The position numbers and the translations under genes were made by a program. A DNA stretch of 64,000 nt, from assembly GCF_014287355.1 (NCBI RefSeq), contig NZ_JACOPE010000001.1, positions 3,224,001 through 3,288,000 of the forward strand, read 5' to 3'. The stretch's first letter is position 1. The number at the start of each line of letters is the position of its first letter. Source of the DNA: Ruminococcus hominis (GTDB lineage Bacteria > Bacillota > Clostridia > Lachnospirales > Lachnospiraceae). Under the pieces are notes generated by a model. That model had not been told where the DNA came from and did no database searches. It saw only the letters and a list, made by a program, of their open reading frames with translations. Of this stretch, positions 46,029-54,490 are shown piece by piece.

Positions 46029-46053
46029 GCAAACCCCGTCCCTATCCGGCACT
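46029..46053. repeat. Fragment of palindromic GGGACGGAGT repeat, copy 5
   Basis: AAACCCCGTCCCTATCCGGCAC matches the right end of copies 1 and 3. Only one arm is present. It precedes structured repeat A copy 2 by about 30 bp. Confidence 0.65.
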
Positions 46054-46084
46054 TTTCCCCATTGCCTATCCATTTTGGATTTGC

Positions 46085-46273
46085 TACAATATTCAAGTCG
46101 AACGTCCGTGAGACTTGGCGCGTGATTCTGGTCAGCGAAGCTGACATATTCCTATCAGAATCACTGCGCATCCTCGCGGAGCGTTTATCTCAGTCGGAGA
46201 TTGGACTCCCACTGAGACAAATTTGCTATTACTCACCACCTGAAGAGGTGGGAGTCTTCTCGACTGAGATAAA
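46085..46273 (+). repeat. Structured repeat family A, copy 2 (candidate RNA or miniature element)
   Basis: Same plan as 12982-13166: TACAAT lead-in, CAAGTC/GACTTG stem, GTGATTCTG/CAGAATCAC stem with inner TCAGC-GAA-GCTGA and conserved CATATTCCT side, a CGC-GGA-GCG mini-hairpin, and an outer stem 46184-46196 with 46261-46273 enclosing GACTCCCAC and GGTGGGAGTC. It ends 11 bases before the ribosome site of the Nif11-like gene, so it would be that gene's leader. Confidence 0.75.
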
Positions 46274-46296
46274 AACCTATCAAGGAGGACCTGCAC

Positions 46297-46587
46297 ATGA
46301 ACACGATTGAACAATTAGATGAGCTTCAGAAGAAAGCAATACATACCCCGGAATTAAAAAACCGGTTTCTTGCATCAAAAAAGGCAGAAGACCCATTGGG
46401 GGAATTCTGCCTGATTTGTCAGCAAGAGGGCTATGATATCTATCCTATGGATATCATTCAAGCCGGAGATGAATTTTACGCCACAATGAAACGAAGCACC
46501 AATGGCGGTGGAGAAAATTCTCCTGTTCTCACTTGCGAAGATGATGCATATGAACTATTTTTCGCCGGTCTTGAAACCGACAACTGA
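46297..46587 (+). CDS. Nif11-like small protein (possible peptide precursor)
   Basis: 96 residues. The N-terminal ~60 residues have the Nif11 leader pattern (LDELQKKAIHTPELKNRFLASKKAEDPLGEFCLICQQEGYDI). The C-terminal part contains STNGGGENSPVLTCEDD and ends YELFFAGLETDN. Nif11 leaders usually precede a GG cleavage site in peptide natural-product precursors. Here the GGG lies near residue 73 and leaves only ~23 residues. No modification enzyme or peptidase-transporter gene is seen nearby, so a precursor role is unproven. Strong AAGGAGG site, directly after a structured leader. Confidence 0.7.
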   Translation: MNTIEQLDELQKKAIHTPELKNRFLASKKAEDPLGEFCLICQQEGYDIYPMDIIQAGDEFYATMKRSTNGGGENSPVLTCEDDAYELFFAGLETDN

Positions 46588-46618
46588 TTTAAGTCCTGTC
46601 TAGCACCTGGCTAAAAAC

Positions 46619-49600
46619 TTATTTGCGTTTTCTTCTCTTCCATGTCACTCCACCGACACCTGCACCAAGTGAAGATACTGCAAGACCTAACCAACCAAGC
46701 ACGCTTGTCACATCTCCTGTTTTAGCAGCATTTGTTCCACTTGTCTTTGTTGTGTTGCCTGTTTTATTGGTTGTGCTATTCGTCTTATTTGTTGTCTGTG
46801 TTGTCTGACTTGATTTCTTAACCAGTCCTTTGATTGCACTGTTCAAAGTATTGCTTGCCTCATCCACTGCTGTCTGGCTTTCTTTTGCCTGCAAAGCACT
46901 CTTTGCTTTTGTAAGTGCTGTCTGCATTGCTTTCCAGCTATCTGCTGTGTAATCTGCTTCTTTCAACGCTTCTGCATCAGAGATTGCTTTTTCAAGTGAA
47001 GAAGTATCAACACTTACCGGCTGTTCTGCTTTTACAAGAGCTGCCTTTGCTGCATCCAATGTTGCTTTTGCCTGATCTACTGCTTCCTGACTTTCTTTTG
47101 CTTCTGCTACGCTTCTTGCATTGACAAGGGCTGCCTGATATGTTGCCCAGCTTTCTGCTGTATAGTCAGATTCTTTTAATCCATCTGCTTCTGCGATTGC
47201 TGCTTCCAGTGCAGAAGTATCAACTACAACCGGTGCCGGAGTTTCTCCTGCAACCTTATAAGTAAATGTAAGAGGGATTGTATATCCCGTTGAAGTTACT
47301 GTAATCTGGAATTCTGTTCCCGCTACCGCATCTTTAAATGGCGCTGCATCTGTCTTTAATGTTCCGTCACTTCCAATAATCTCAACTTTACCTCTTCCGG
47401 TTGCTGCATAATCTGTACCATTTACATTTACAGAAGTGATTTTCCCAATATATGAATTTAATGCATCAGCATCAAATCCTTCTGCCTGTACAAGTTTCTT
47501 ATTCTCTGAATCATAAGCAGCTGGCATATTTGTTGTTGTCAGCAGGAAGGATGTAACAATATCTGCATATTTGCCATTTTTATCTTTTACTGTGAGCGTA
47601 TATTTACCTGGCTCTATTGAACCTGCCGCTCTTGTTTCTGTGGTTGCCTTATATGTCAATACATTTCCTTCTACTGTCACGTCTAAACCATCCACACTAT
47701 ACTCTGGATCAAAGTCGTCCTGAAGATTCAATTCAATTGTTGTCTTACCTGCAGAAATATCTGAATCTGCAACCTTAACAGCATCTTCAGTTTTTGCAAA
47801 TTTTACAGGAACATAAAGGTCTTCGATATCAATTGTATACAATCCATTTGTTGTGTAATATTCAATACTGTCAATTGTCTTGCCCATCATAGATGCATAA
47901 TGTGCGGAAGATGTTGGGCACCCATGTACTGAATCTGTATATCCTGTACTCCAAGCCAGCTCATTTCCTCTCCAGATATTTTCAAGATGACGCATACCAT
48001 ATGCTGTTCCATCAGTTGTTTTTACAACAACCGCATTTACATTGGAAGATGTGATTTCATCTTTCGGAAGTCCATCGAGATTAAGCTGATAATCACCATA
48101 AGAAGACCGTGTTAATAATTCTGCTGTAACTCCTGTCAGAGCTTTTGCTCCCTGTCCTTTTACCTCACTGAATACAAGATTTCCATTTTCATCAAGTGAA
48201 ACTTCTTTGTAGTTTGCAGGAGTCTCTGTTAATGGATAATAAGCATATGTTTCATTCTGGAATAACGTATCTTTTCCTTCCAGTGTTGTTGTAGATGTTT
48301 TTCCACGATTTGTTACTGTAATTTCTACCTTATCTGTATCTTTGACTTCTTTATATTTTGTAAGATCTACAGAAGAATCCACTTTTACTGCATATGTAAT
48401 ACCATCAATTTTAGAACCATCTTCATTTGCATGATAAGAACCGCCTGAAAGTCCCGTTGTGCGTGTTTTATTCAATGTAGCTGAAGTAAATGCATCCACT
48501 TCTACTTCATTGTTTGTTGTCTCTGCTTTATAGAATGCTGCATACGGAATATTCATAAGGACATATGTTTCTTTTGTCTCTGCCTTCACCAGATTATTGA
48601 TTGCTTCTGTCAAATGTGTTGTCTGCTCTTTTACTTCTGCCTCCAATGGTTTTTCTTTTGCAAGCAGGTCTTTTGATTCCTGAAGTTCTGTCTGCAGATT
48701 GCTCCAGCTATCTGCTGTGTAATCTGACTCTGTAAGTCCTTCTGCCTCTGTTACTTTTGCCTGTAATGCTGCAAGATCTTCTGCACTTGCTTCTTTTTCT
48801 TCTAATGCAAGATTATCTGCTCCTACTTCAAATTCATATGTGTAATCTTCATATCCAAGTGCATATACTGTCAGTTTCCAATATCCTGTTCCGTCTGTTC
48901 CTGCTGGTAACTGGCATCTCTCTGATTCTGTCAACGCAAGCTGGATTCCCATTGATTTGTGCATCCAGTTGTCTGATGCGAACTTTGTTCCATATGTTGC
49001 AACTGCATTTGTTCGGCTGCTGTCTGAACCATAGTATGTCCACTCTACTGCCTGCATATTTGCTCCCAGGTCTCCGTAGTTTCCATCCAAGTCTACTCTC
49101 AGGAAATCTCCGAATGCTCCTGTATTTTTCCTTTCATCTGTTGTTTTTCTTACAGATGGTGTTACATCCGCTTTCTTTAAGCTGACATCTTTCAGTCCGG
49201 ATTCTGTTCCATCATTCTTTCTTGCTGAGAACTCAAAACTTCCGTCATCATTCTTTGTCGCTTCTTTTAAGCCATTTGTATTATCTGTTACATTTGCTGT
49301 CACTTCATAGGCACTTAAGTTTCCTTCTCCGTATCCACCTCTAAGTGTTCCACCATTCTCTACTACCGCATATTTCTCTTTTAATGCTGAAAGGTCTGCT
49401 GTCTTTACTTTTACCGGTACATACTTCAGTCCTGTTACTTTATAATCTTTGATGTTTGACTTAATATCACCAATTGCAACTTCCTGTCCGTCTGTTGTTA
49501 CAAATATGGTTTTATCTTTCCAATATGCAAGATTGTATATCTGTCCATCGTTTGTCTCAATCACTGCACTACACTGGAAACTACCTCTGTGAAGGCCATG

Positions 49601-50422
49601 ATTTGACGTTGCTCTTGTTACAGCATCAAAAGCTCCCTTGTCATATTCTTTATGGGAATCTAACACATCAGATGATGCTGTGCTTCCTGCATTCAATACG
49701 CCTTCATTTACCCAGTACTCTGCCCATGTCATTCCTACATAAACATATGAATACTCTTCCTTTGTCTCTGCTTTCACCAACGCATTTACCGCTGTATTCA
49801 ATGTGTCTTTTGCTTTATCCACCGATTCCTGGCTTTCCTTTGCTGCCTGTGCACTTTCTGCTGCTGTCAATGCAGTCTGCATTGCCTTCCAACTATCTGC
49901 TGTATAGTCCGATTCATTCAATGCTTTTGCTGCTACAATTGCCTGCTCCAATGCTGTTGTATCTACTGCTGTGGCTGTTCCTGCTGAACGGATTGCTTCG
50001 AGTGCAGCTTCTTTTATTGCTTTTGAAGTACGTGTTGCCTGACTCACTGTATCCCAACTATTGATTGTATCTTCTGTTGCGACCTGACCTACTAACTTTG
50101 TTTTTATTCCTTTTGACTTATCATATGCCTTCGAAAAATAACTGTCATTTGCACTCTCATATCCATTCTTTGTTGTTACTACAATATCTGAAAACTTTCC
50201 GTTTTCTACTTTCAAATCAACTTGGACATCATATTCATTCCACTCATTTTCATCGTCCACGTCTTCCTGAGTTCTCGTTACATGCTTTGTACTTGTATAC
50301 ACCCCATCTTTCGCAACTTCACTTCCTGTTGCCGCAAATACAGTAGACGGGCAAAGTCCCGCTACCATCGACATTGCCACAGCCATTGTCATTGCTTTTG
50401 TTGTTATGTTTTTCTTTTTCAT
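46619..50422 (-). CDS. Large FIVAR-repeat wall protein with FMN_bind-like N-terminus
   Basis: 1267 residues: a signal peptide ending STVFA, then an FMN-binding-like domain (~35-150: DGVYTSTKHVTR ... WDTVSQATRTSKAIKEAALEAI). FIVAR-type three-helix repeats follow (~155-215, ~560-620 and two near 1090-1210; each has LNESDYTADSWKAMQTAL-like sequence). Between them lie beta-rich domains with AFTSATLNKTRTTGLSGG and AFDAVTRATSNHGLHRGSF. A Thr/Asn/Lys-rich stalk precedes the anchor AAKTGD, a hydrophobic helix and KRRKRK. The anchor motif is not a canonical LPxTG. It lies after the flavin cluster on the same strand but with its own promoter gap. Confidence 0.8.
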   Translation of the reverse strand: MKKKNITTKAMTMAVAMSMVAGLCPSTVFAATGSEVAKDGVYTSTKHVTRTQEDVDDENEWNEYDVQVDLKVENGKFSDIVVTTKNGYESANDSYFSKAYDKSKGIKTKLVGQVATEDTINSWDTVSQATRTSKAIKEAALEAIRSAGTATAVDTTALEQAIVAAKALNESDYTADSWKAMQTALTAAESAQAAKESQESVDKAKDTLNTAVNALVKAETKEEYSYVYVGMTWAEYWVNEGVLNAGSTASSDVLDSHKEYDKGAFDAVTRATSNHGLHRGSFQCSAVIETNDGQIYNLAYWKDKTIFVTTDGQEVAIGDIKSNIKDYKVTGLKYVPVKVKTADLSALKEKYAVVENGGTLRGGYGEGNLSAYEVTANVTDNTNGLKEATKNDDGSFEFSARKNDGTESGLKDVSLKKADVTPSVRKTTDERKNTGAFGDFLRVDLDGNYGDLGANMQAVEWTYYGSDSSRTNAVATYGTKFASDNWMHKSMGIQLALTESERCQLPAGTDGTGYWKLTVYALGYEDYTYEFEVGADNLALEEKEASAEDLAALQAKVTEAEGLTESDYTADSWSNLQTELQESKDLLAKEKPLEAEVKEQTTHLTEAINNLVKAETKETYVLMNIPYAAFYKAETTNNEVEVDAFTSATLNKTRTTGLSGGSYHANEDGSKIDGITYAVKVDSSVDLTKYKEVKDTDKVEITVTNRGKTSTTTLEGKDTLFQNETYAYYPLTETPANYKEVSLDENGNLVFSEVKGQGAKALTGVTAELLTRSSYGDYQLNLDGLPKDEITSSNVNAVVVKTTDGTAYGMRHLENIWRGNELAWSTGYTDSVHGCPTSSAHYASMMGKTIDSIEYYTTNGLYTIDIEDLYVPVKFAKTEDAVKVADSDISAGKTTIELNLQDDFDPEYSVDGLDVTVEGNVLTYKATTETRAAGSIEPGKYTLTVKDKNGKYADIVTSFLLTTTNMPAAYDSENKKLVQAEGFDADALNSYIGKITSVNVNGTDYAATGRGKVEIIGSDGTLKTDAAPFKDAVAGTEFQITVTSTGYTIPLTFTYKVAGETPAPVVVDTSALEAAIAEADGLKESDYTAESWATYQAALVNARSVAEAKESQEAVDQAKATLDAAKAALVKAEQPVSVDTSSLEKAISDAEALKEADYTADSWKAMQTALTKAKSALQAKESQTAVDEASNTLNSAIKGLVKKSSQTTQTTNKTNSTTNKTGNTTKTSGTNAAKTGDVTSVLGWLGLAVSSLGAGVGGVTWKRRKRK

Positions 50423-50501
50423 TAGGTTCCTCCTTTTAAAAAGATTTTATTGATAAAATTTATTATTAAGTTAGCTTTCACTAACCTATAATCAAAAAAA
50501 A

Positions 50502-51017
50502 TTATATAGTTTCCATTGATTTTACTGCCTCTTTTTTCACAACCGGAAGCAGTTTTTTACTTAATATTCCAATCAAGAATCCGGTTATTGTTCCTGCTGT
50601 CAGAAGTACTGGAAGATAATATACTAATTTCATGTTCTCTACCACGATAGAAGCAACAATCAATTGACCGATATTATGTGAGATTCCTCCTGCGACGCTG
50701 ACTCCCACTTCGGAAAACCCTTTTGCCTTTTTCAAAAGCGTCATAACTAGAACACTTAATATTCCACCTGCAAGACTGTATATAATTGACATTCCATTTC
50801 CAAACATAAAGCCAATCAGAAGTACTCGCATAACTACTACCAACAATACTTCCGGAAGTGTCAGAAAATATATTCCGGTCACAGTAACCAGATTGGCAAT
50901 CCCAAGCTTCATCCCTGGCACTCCAAAATTGATTGGAATCAGGCTTTCCACATAGCTAAATATCATTGCAACTGCAACAAGCATTGCCATATTCGCAATC
51001 TTCTTATTACGATTCAT
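50502..51017 (-). CDS. Gx transporter / heptaprenyl diphosphate synthase component I-like
   Basis: 171 residues with five to six membrane helices (MAMLVAVAMIFSYVESLIPI, GMKLGIANLVTVTGIYFL, GGISHNIGQLIVASIVVE). The GxKLGxANL motif is typical of the family, which resembles substrate-binding components of energy-coupling importers. It is regularly found with FMN-binding and NusG domain II proteins in flavin electron-transfer clusters. Its substrate is unknown. The ATG at 51017 is preferred over the GTG at 51026. Last gene of the five-gene operon. Confidence 0.82.
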   Translation of the reverse strand: MNRNKKIANMAMLVAVAMIFSYVESLIPINFGVPGMKLGIANLVTVTGIYFLTLPEVLLVVVMRVLLIGFMFGNGMSIIYSLAGGILSVLVMTLLKKAKGFSEVGVSVAGGISHNIGQLIVASIVVENMKLVYYLPVLLTAGTITGFLIGILSKKLLPVVKKEAVKSMETI

Positions 51018-51034
51018 TCCCTTCACTCCTCTGT

Positions 51035-51424
51035 TTATTTCGATATGGTATCAGGCATATCTTCCACTGCATTATCATCTTCCAATCCATTTACATCCAA
51101 TACTTCCACAACTAATTTATGTGGAAGGCAGACTATCGTCTGTGTACGACCATTGATTTTTCCCTGCTCTTCACAATATCCATCCGGACAATTTGCCTCT
51201 TCCATATACGCCGAGCCATCTTGAATTCGAATACGGTTATAAAAGTCATCTTCTTTTACTTCAATCACTTGATTTTTTTCAAGAGAATACGTACCATATA
51301 CCACTCCATCAACTGTTATCTGTATCTGATTACCCGCTTCATTTCTGGTCAAATGCATGACCAGAAACAAAACAAGTGCAATGGCGAGAATTCCTCCACC
51401 AAGTACGACATCATTTTTCTTCAT
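51035..51424 (-). CDS. NusG domain II-containing protein
   Basis: 129 residues: an N-terminal membrane helix (VVLGGGILAIALVLFLVMHLT) and one NusG_II beta domain (GVVYGTYSLEKNQVIEVK, CPDGYCEEQGKI, TIVCLPHKLVVEV). The two cysteines of CPDGYC and the later IVCLPHK are conserved in the family. It faces the outside. It is a usual member of flavin-linked electron-transfer clusters; its biochemical role is unknown. Confidence 0.87.
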   Translation of the reverse strand: MKKNDVVLGGGILAIALVLFLVMHLTRNEAGNQIQITVDGVVYGTYSLEKNQVIEVKEDDFYNRIRIQDGSAYMEEANCPDGYCEEQGKINGRTQTIVCLPHKLVVEVLDVNGLEDDNAVEDMPDTISK

Positions 51425-51426
51425 CC

Positions 51427-52299
51427 TTATACTCCTGCCCAGATTAAGATTGCTGCTAACAAGATTCCTCTAAAAAGTGTAAACCAGATTTCATTTCCTT
51501 TCAGGCTTCGAATTCCAGTATGGATGTTTCCTTTCGGACATGTATCTATACATTTCTGACACTGGAAACAATCCCCTTCCACTCTCGGTGAACCATCCTT
51601 TGGAAGTCCAATTCCAGAGGGGCATTTTTTTGTGCAGGCACTGCATCCTTTGATACAGTTCTCGCGGTCACGATGTAATGCGAAGAACGGAAATACCGGA
51701 AGCAATGAAAATACCGCCCCCATCGGGCATAAATTTCTACAGAAAAATCTCTCTTCCAGACACATACCTACAAGTATCAGAATTAAAATAAGTAAGCCAA
51801 CGATATAACCACCCAATTTAAAATTACCTGCTCTTATCATGGAAAACACATCCCAGGGGCTTGTCCCTTTTGCTTTACCATATACACCTGCAAAACACAT
51901 TAAGACAATCGCTGTCAGTACAACATATTTTAATTTGTCCAACCAATTCGCCCATTCATCTGAAATCAGAAGCGGTTTCTTTTTGATTTTCTTGAAAATG
52001 TATCGGTACAAAACATGTACTGCATCTCCCAATGTCCCAAATGCACAGGCAAATCCGCAGAAAAATCTGCCAAATAATATCGTGTATAAGCAAATCAGAA
52101 TAAGTACTGTCACAAAAGATGTGAGCTCAATCCGCCCTCCTGCTCCAATCTGTGTAAATATGTATTTCACTCCGGCAAATGCTGCTGTATATACAGAAGG
52201 AATGAAAATAAAATACAGAAGTTGAATCGCAGCCCGTAACCATGTATGTATCTGTTTTAATTGTTTTTTTGACACAGAATGTAGTTCTATTTTTTTCAT
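51427..52299 (-). CDS. NapH/NosR-like 4Fe-4S membrane protein
   Basis: 290 residues: several membrane helices with FFCGFACAFGTLGDAVHVLYR and FFCRNLCPMGAVFSLLP (CxxxCP type), and two C-terminal ferredoxin motifs (CIKGCSACTKKCPSGIGL and CFQCQKCIDTCPKGN). It would pass electrons to the FMN-binding proteins outside. It lies two bases after an FMN-binding gene and three before the NusG domain II gene, so tight coupling is likely. It parallels the Fe-S protein at 15258-16160. Confidence 0.9.
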   Translation of the reverse strand: MKKIELHSVSKKQLKQIHTWLRAAIQLLYFIFIPSVYTAAFAGVKYIFTQIGAGGRIELTSFVTVLILICLYTILFGRFFCGFACAFGTLGDAVHVLYRYIFKKIKKKPLLISDEWANWLDKLKYVVLTAIVLMCFAGVYGKAKGTSPWDVFSMIRAGNFKLGGYIVGLLILILILVGMCLEERFFCRNLCPMGAVFSLLPVFPFFALHRDRENCIKGCSACTKKCPSGIGLPKDGSPRVEGDCFQCQKCIDTCPKGNIHTGIRSLKGNEIWFTLFRGILLAAILIWAGV

Positions 52300-52300
52300 C

Positions 52301-52726
52301 TTACTTCACCGCCTTTTCTAAAGCTTCTTGTGAAGCATTTTTAATTCCTGTCGAGCTAAATGTTGCTCCGCTGATAGTATCTACATCTGTACTCTGTGAC
52401 TCGATGATTTTCGGAATGATGTCTTTTGCCATAGACAGATAAGCACCATCCTCTTTTTGAGCACTTACAATCTCGATTGCTGTGATTTTTCCTTTTTCTA
52501 CCTTCACCTCAACAGCAACCGTTCCGCCGAAGCCTTCTGCCTCTCCCTGATAAGTACCATCTTTGTAATTGCTGTCGTTACTTTCTGCTGACTGCGTCTC
52601 CGTCACCTGTGCCTTCAGTTTTGCAATCTCTTCATTTTTTTCTCTTGCATCCAGAACCGAATTATATCCGACCAGAATGCCTACAACCATAATCAGACTC
52701 ACGACTCTAATCCAAAACTCCCTCAT
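52301..52726 (-). CDS. FMN-binding domain protein
   Basis: 141 residues: an N-terminal membrane helix or uncleaved signal (VVSLIMVVGILVGYNSVL), a short coiled segment (EKNEEIAKLKAQVTE), and one FMN_bind domain (YKDGTYQGEAEGFGGTVAVEVKVEKG) with the flavinylation motif DTISGATFSSTGI. The threonine of SGAT is the site to which ApbE attaches flavin. No apbE is in the window. Confidence 0.92.
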   Translation of the reverse strand: MREFWIRVVSLIMVVGILVGYNSVLDAREKNEEIAKLKAQVTETQSAESNDSNYKDGTYQGEAEGFGGTVAVEVKVEKGKITAIEIVSAQKEDGAYLSMAKDIIPKIIESQSTDVDTISGATFSSTGIKNASQEALEKAVK

Positions 52727-52728
52727 CG

Positions 52729-53998
52729 TTATTCAGCCTCCGTCTTTTCCGGCCGTTTCGCCTCTTCCAGTGCTTTCTCACAGCCTGCTACGATTGCATT
52801 CGAAGAACAAGTTGCTCGCGATACCGCATCAATTTCTTCCGGCAATCCCTTGTTCACAATCTGAGAAATGACACCTTCTTTTGATGATGTACCATTGGTT
52901 GCTTTCTTGATATAACTATCATTTGTAGATGAGCCATCACCATAAATATCCGTGATTGCTACGATTTTATCATCACGAATCGTCACATTCATCGTTAAGT
53001 TATATGTCTCAAAATCTTCATCTTCATCCGGTTCACATGGCACTGTCACCGTATAAGTTCCATCAATGTAGACTCTGTCATCTTTATCTTCATTATCTCC
53101 GGAATCCTTTTTCTCCAGCAATGTCACCGCCTGATTCAAGTTATCTAATGCCTTATTAACAACCGCTTGTTCTTTCGCTTCCATTGCCTCTTTTGCTTCC
53201 TGCAATCTTACTTTAAGAACTGCCCAGGTTGCTTCTGTGTATTCTGACTCTTCCAGTTTATTTACATTTTCAATTGCTTCTGTAAGTTTTGCTGTATCGA
53301 CTTTCTCATCCAGTGATTCTCCGTTGGTTGCTTTCTCTGCCTGCTTCAATGCATTCTTGATTGCGTTTAGCAAGCCTTTGGAACTGTAAGTTGCCCCTGA
53401 GACAGTATCCACATCGGTACTCTGTTTTTTCATAATATTTTTCACAACATCCATTGCACGATTGAAAAATGCCTCATCATCCGAATTATCCGTAACCAAA
53501 ATTGCCTTTAGTGTATGTTCCTGAATAACAACTGCAACACTGACATCTCCGCTGTAGCCCTCTGCTGTTCCATAATAGATTCCTTCTTTGTACGGAACAG
53601 TTCCGGTAATTGTATCTGTTGTGGAATCATTCTTATCTGACTGACTTGTGTTGCTGCTCTGACTACTGCTGTCTGTACTGCTGACCACCGCCTGACTGAG
53701 TGCGTCTCGCACCGCTTGAATGATTCCGACTGAACTGTAGGTTGCTCCAGATACGGTGTCCACATTCGTACTCTGATTGGAAATAATTGCATTGATGATA
53801 GAAGATGCCTTGGAAATGTATTCACTTCCATCATTATTTTCCAATATTTGAATTGCAGCAATCTTACCACCACTGATATCTACCTGTACCTTCAGGGTTC
53901 CTCCAAATCCTGTACCGGTTCCATAATAAGTTCCATCTTTGTAGCCGGACGCGTCTTCTACCTGAGCCACTGATGTAGGACGGATTTTGCGGACATTC
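52729..53998 (-). pseudogene. Multi-domain FMN-binding protein, 5' end removed by the tet(O) element
   Basis: The frame encodes three FMN_bind domains, with flavinylation motifs DTVSGATYSS (twice) and a variant DAVSRATCSS, and a FIVAR-like helical insert (LEESEYTEATWAVLKVRL). Homology begins near VAQVEDASGYKDG (about 53970). Upstream the frame only runs antisense through tnpV and has no signal peptide. The native start, export signal and promoter were therefore cut off by the insertion. The upper limit is approximate because the exact element end is unclear. It was the first gene of the flavin electron-transfer operon. Confidence 0.78.
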
Positions 53999-54029
53999 AA
54001 AATAAAAAAGAATGTGGAGGTAACAGACA

Positions 54030-54404
54030 ATGGCAAAATCATTATTTGAGGAACTGGGCGGCAAATACGAAAGGCAAGGGGATTATTTGATACCGTGCTT
54101 AACTGTACCCGCCGAAGAAGAACAGGCAATAGGCATCTGGGGGCAACGGCATTTAGATTATCTAAAACAGTACCGTAAAGTTACATACACCAATCTTCTT
54201 ACAAGCGGCAGGCTAAACGCCTACCTTGCCGACATCAACAGACAGGCACAGGAACGCTTTGAAAGGCTCATAGAGGGTATGAAACAGGCACAGGGCATAA
54301 CGGAACAGCTAAAGGCAGAAAACGCCTTAGAATGGACAGGATGCCTCAATAACATAAGGGCTTGTGCGAGGGAGATTGTGGAAAAGGAAATTATTTTTGC
54401 ATAA
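54030..54404 (+). CDS. tnpV: Transposon-encoded protein TnpV
   Basis: 124 residues: SLFEELGGKYERQGDYLIPCL, GQRHLDYLKQYRKVTYTNLLTSGRLNAYLADI and NIRACAREIVEKEI, characteristic of TnpV of Tn4451-type elements. Function is not established; it is usually next to the recombinase gene when the element is circular. Here it is at the left end while the recombinase is at the right end, so they become neighbours after excision. GGAGG site at 54016. Confidence 0.9.
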   Translation: MAKSLFEELGGKYERQGDYLIPCLTVPAEEEQAIGIWGQRHLDYLKQYRKVTYTNLLTSGRLNAYLADINRQAQERFERLIEGMKQAQGITEQLKAENALEWTGCLNNIRACAREIVEKEIIFA

Positions 54405-54417
54405 ACAGATGATTAGT

Positions 54418-54444
54418 GGCAGGGGGAAATCCTGCCGCTTTTTC
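54418..54444 (+). terminator. Terminator after tnpV
   Basis: GGCAGG pairs with CCTGCC across a 7-base loop, followed by GCTTTTTCT. Confidence 0.78.
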
Positions 54445-54461
54445 TGCTTTAGTTTGTCAGC

Positions 54462-54490
54462 TTGACAAATAAAGGGTTAAGGAATATAAT
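54462..54490 (+). promoter_or_regulatory. tet(O) promoter
   Basis: Consensus TTGACA (54462-54467), 17-base spacer and consensus TATAAT (54485-54490). A perfect sigma-A promoter, which fits strong resistance expression. Confidence 0.93.

Noticed and set aside
53999..54129. Extended N-terminus of the FMN-binding frame up to 54129
   Set aside because: This part is antisense to tnpV, lacks a ribosome site and has no homology to FMN-binding proteins. It is a chance fusion across the element junction.
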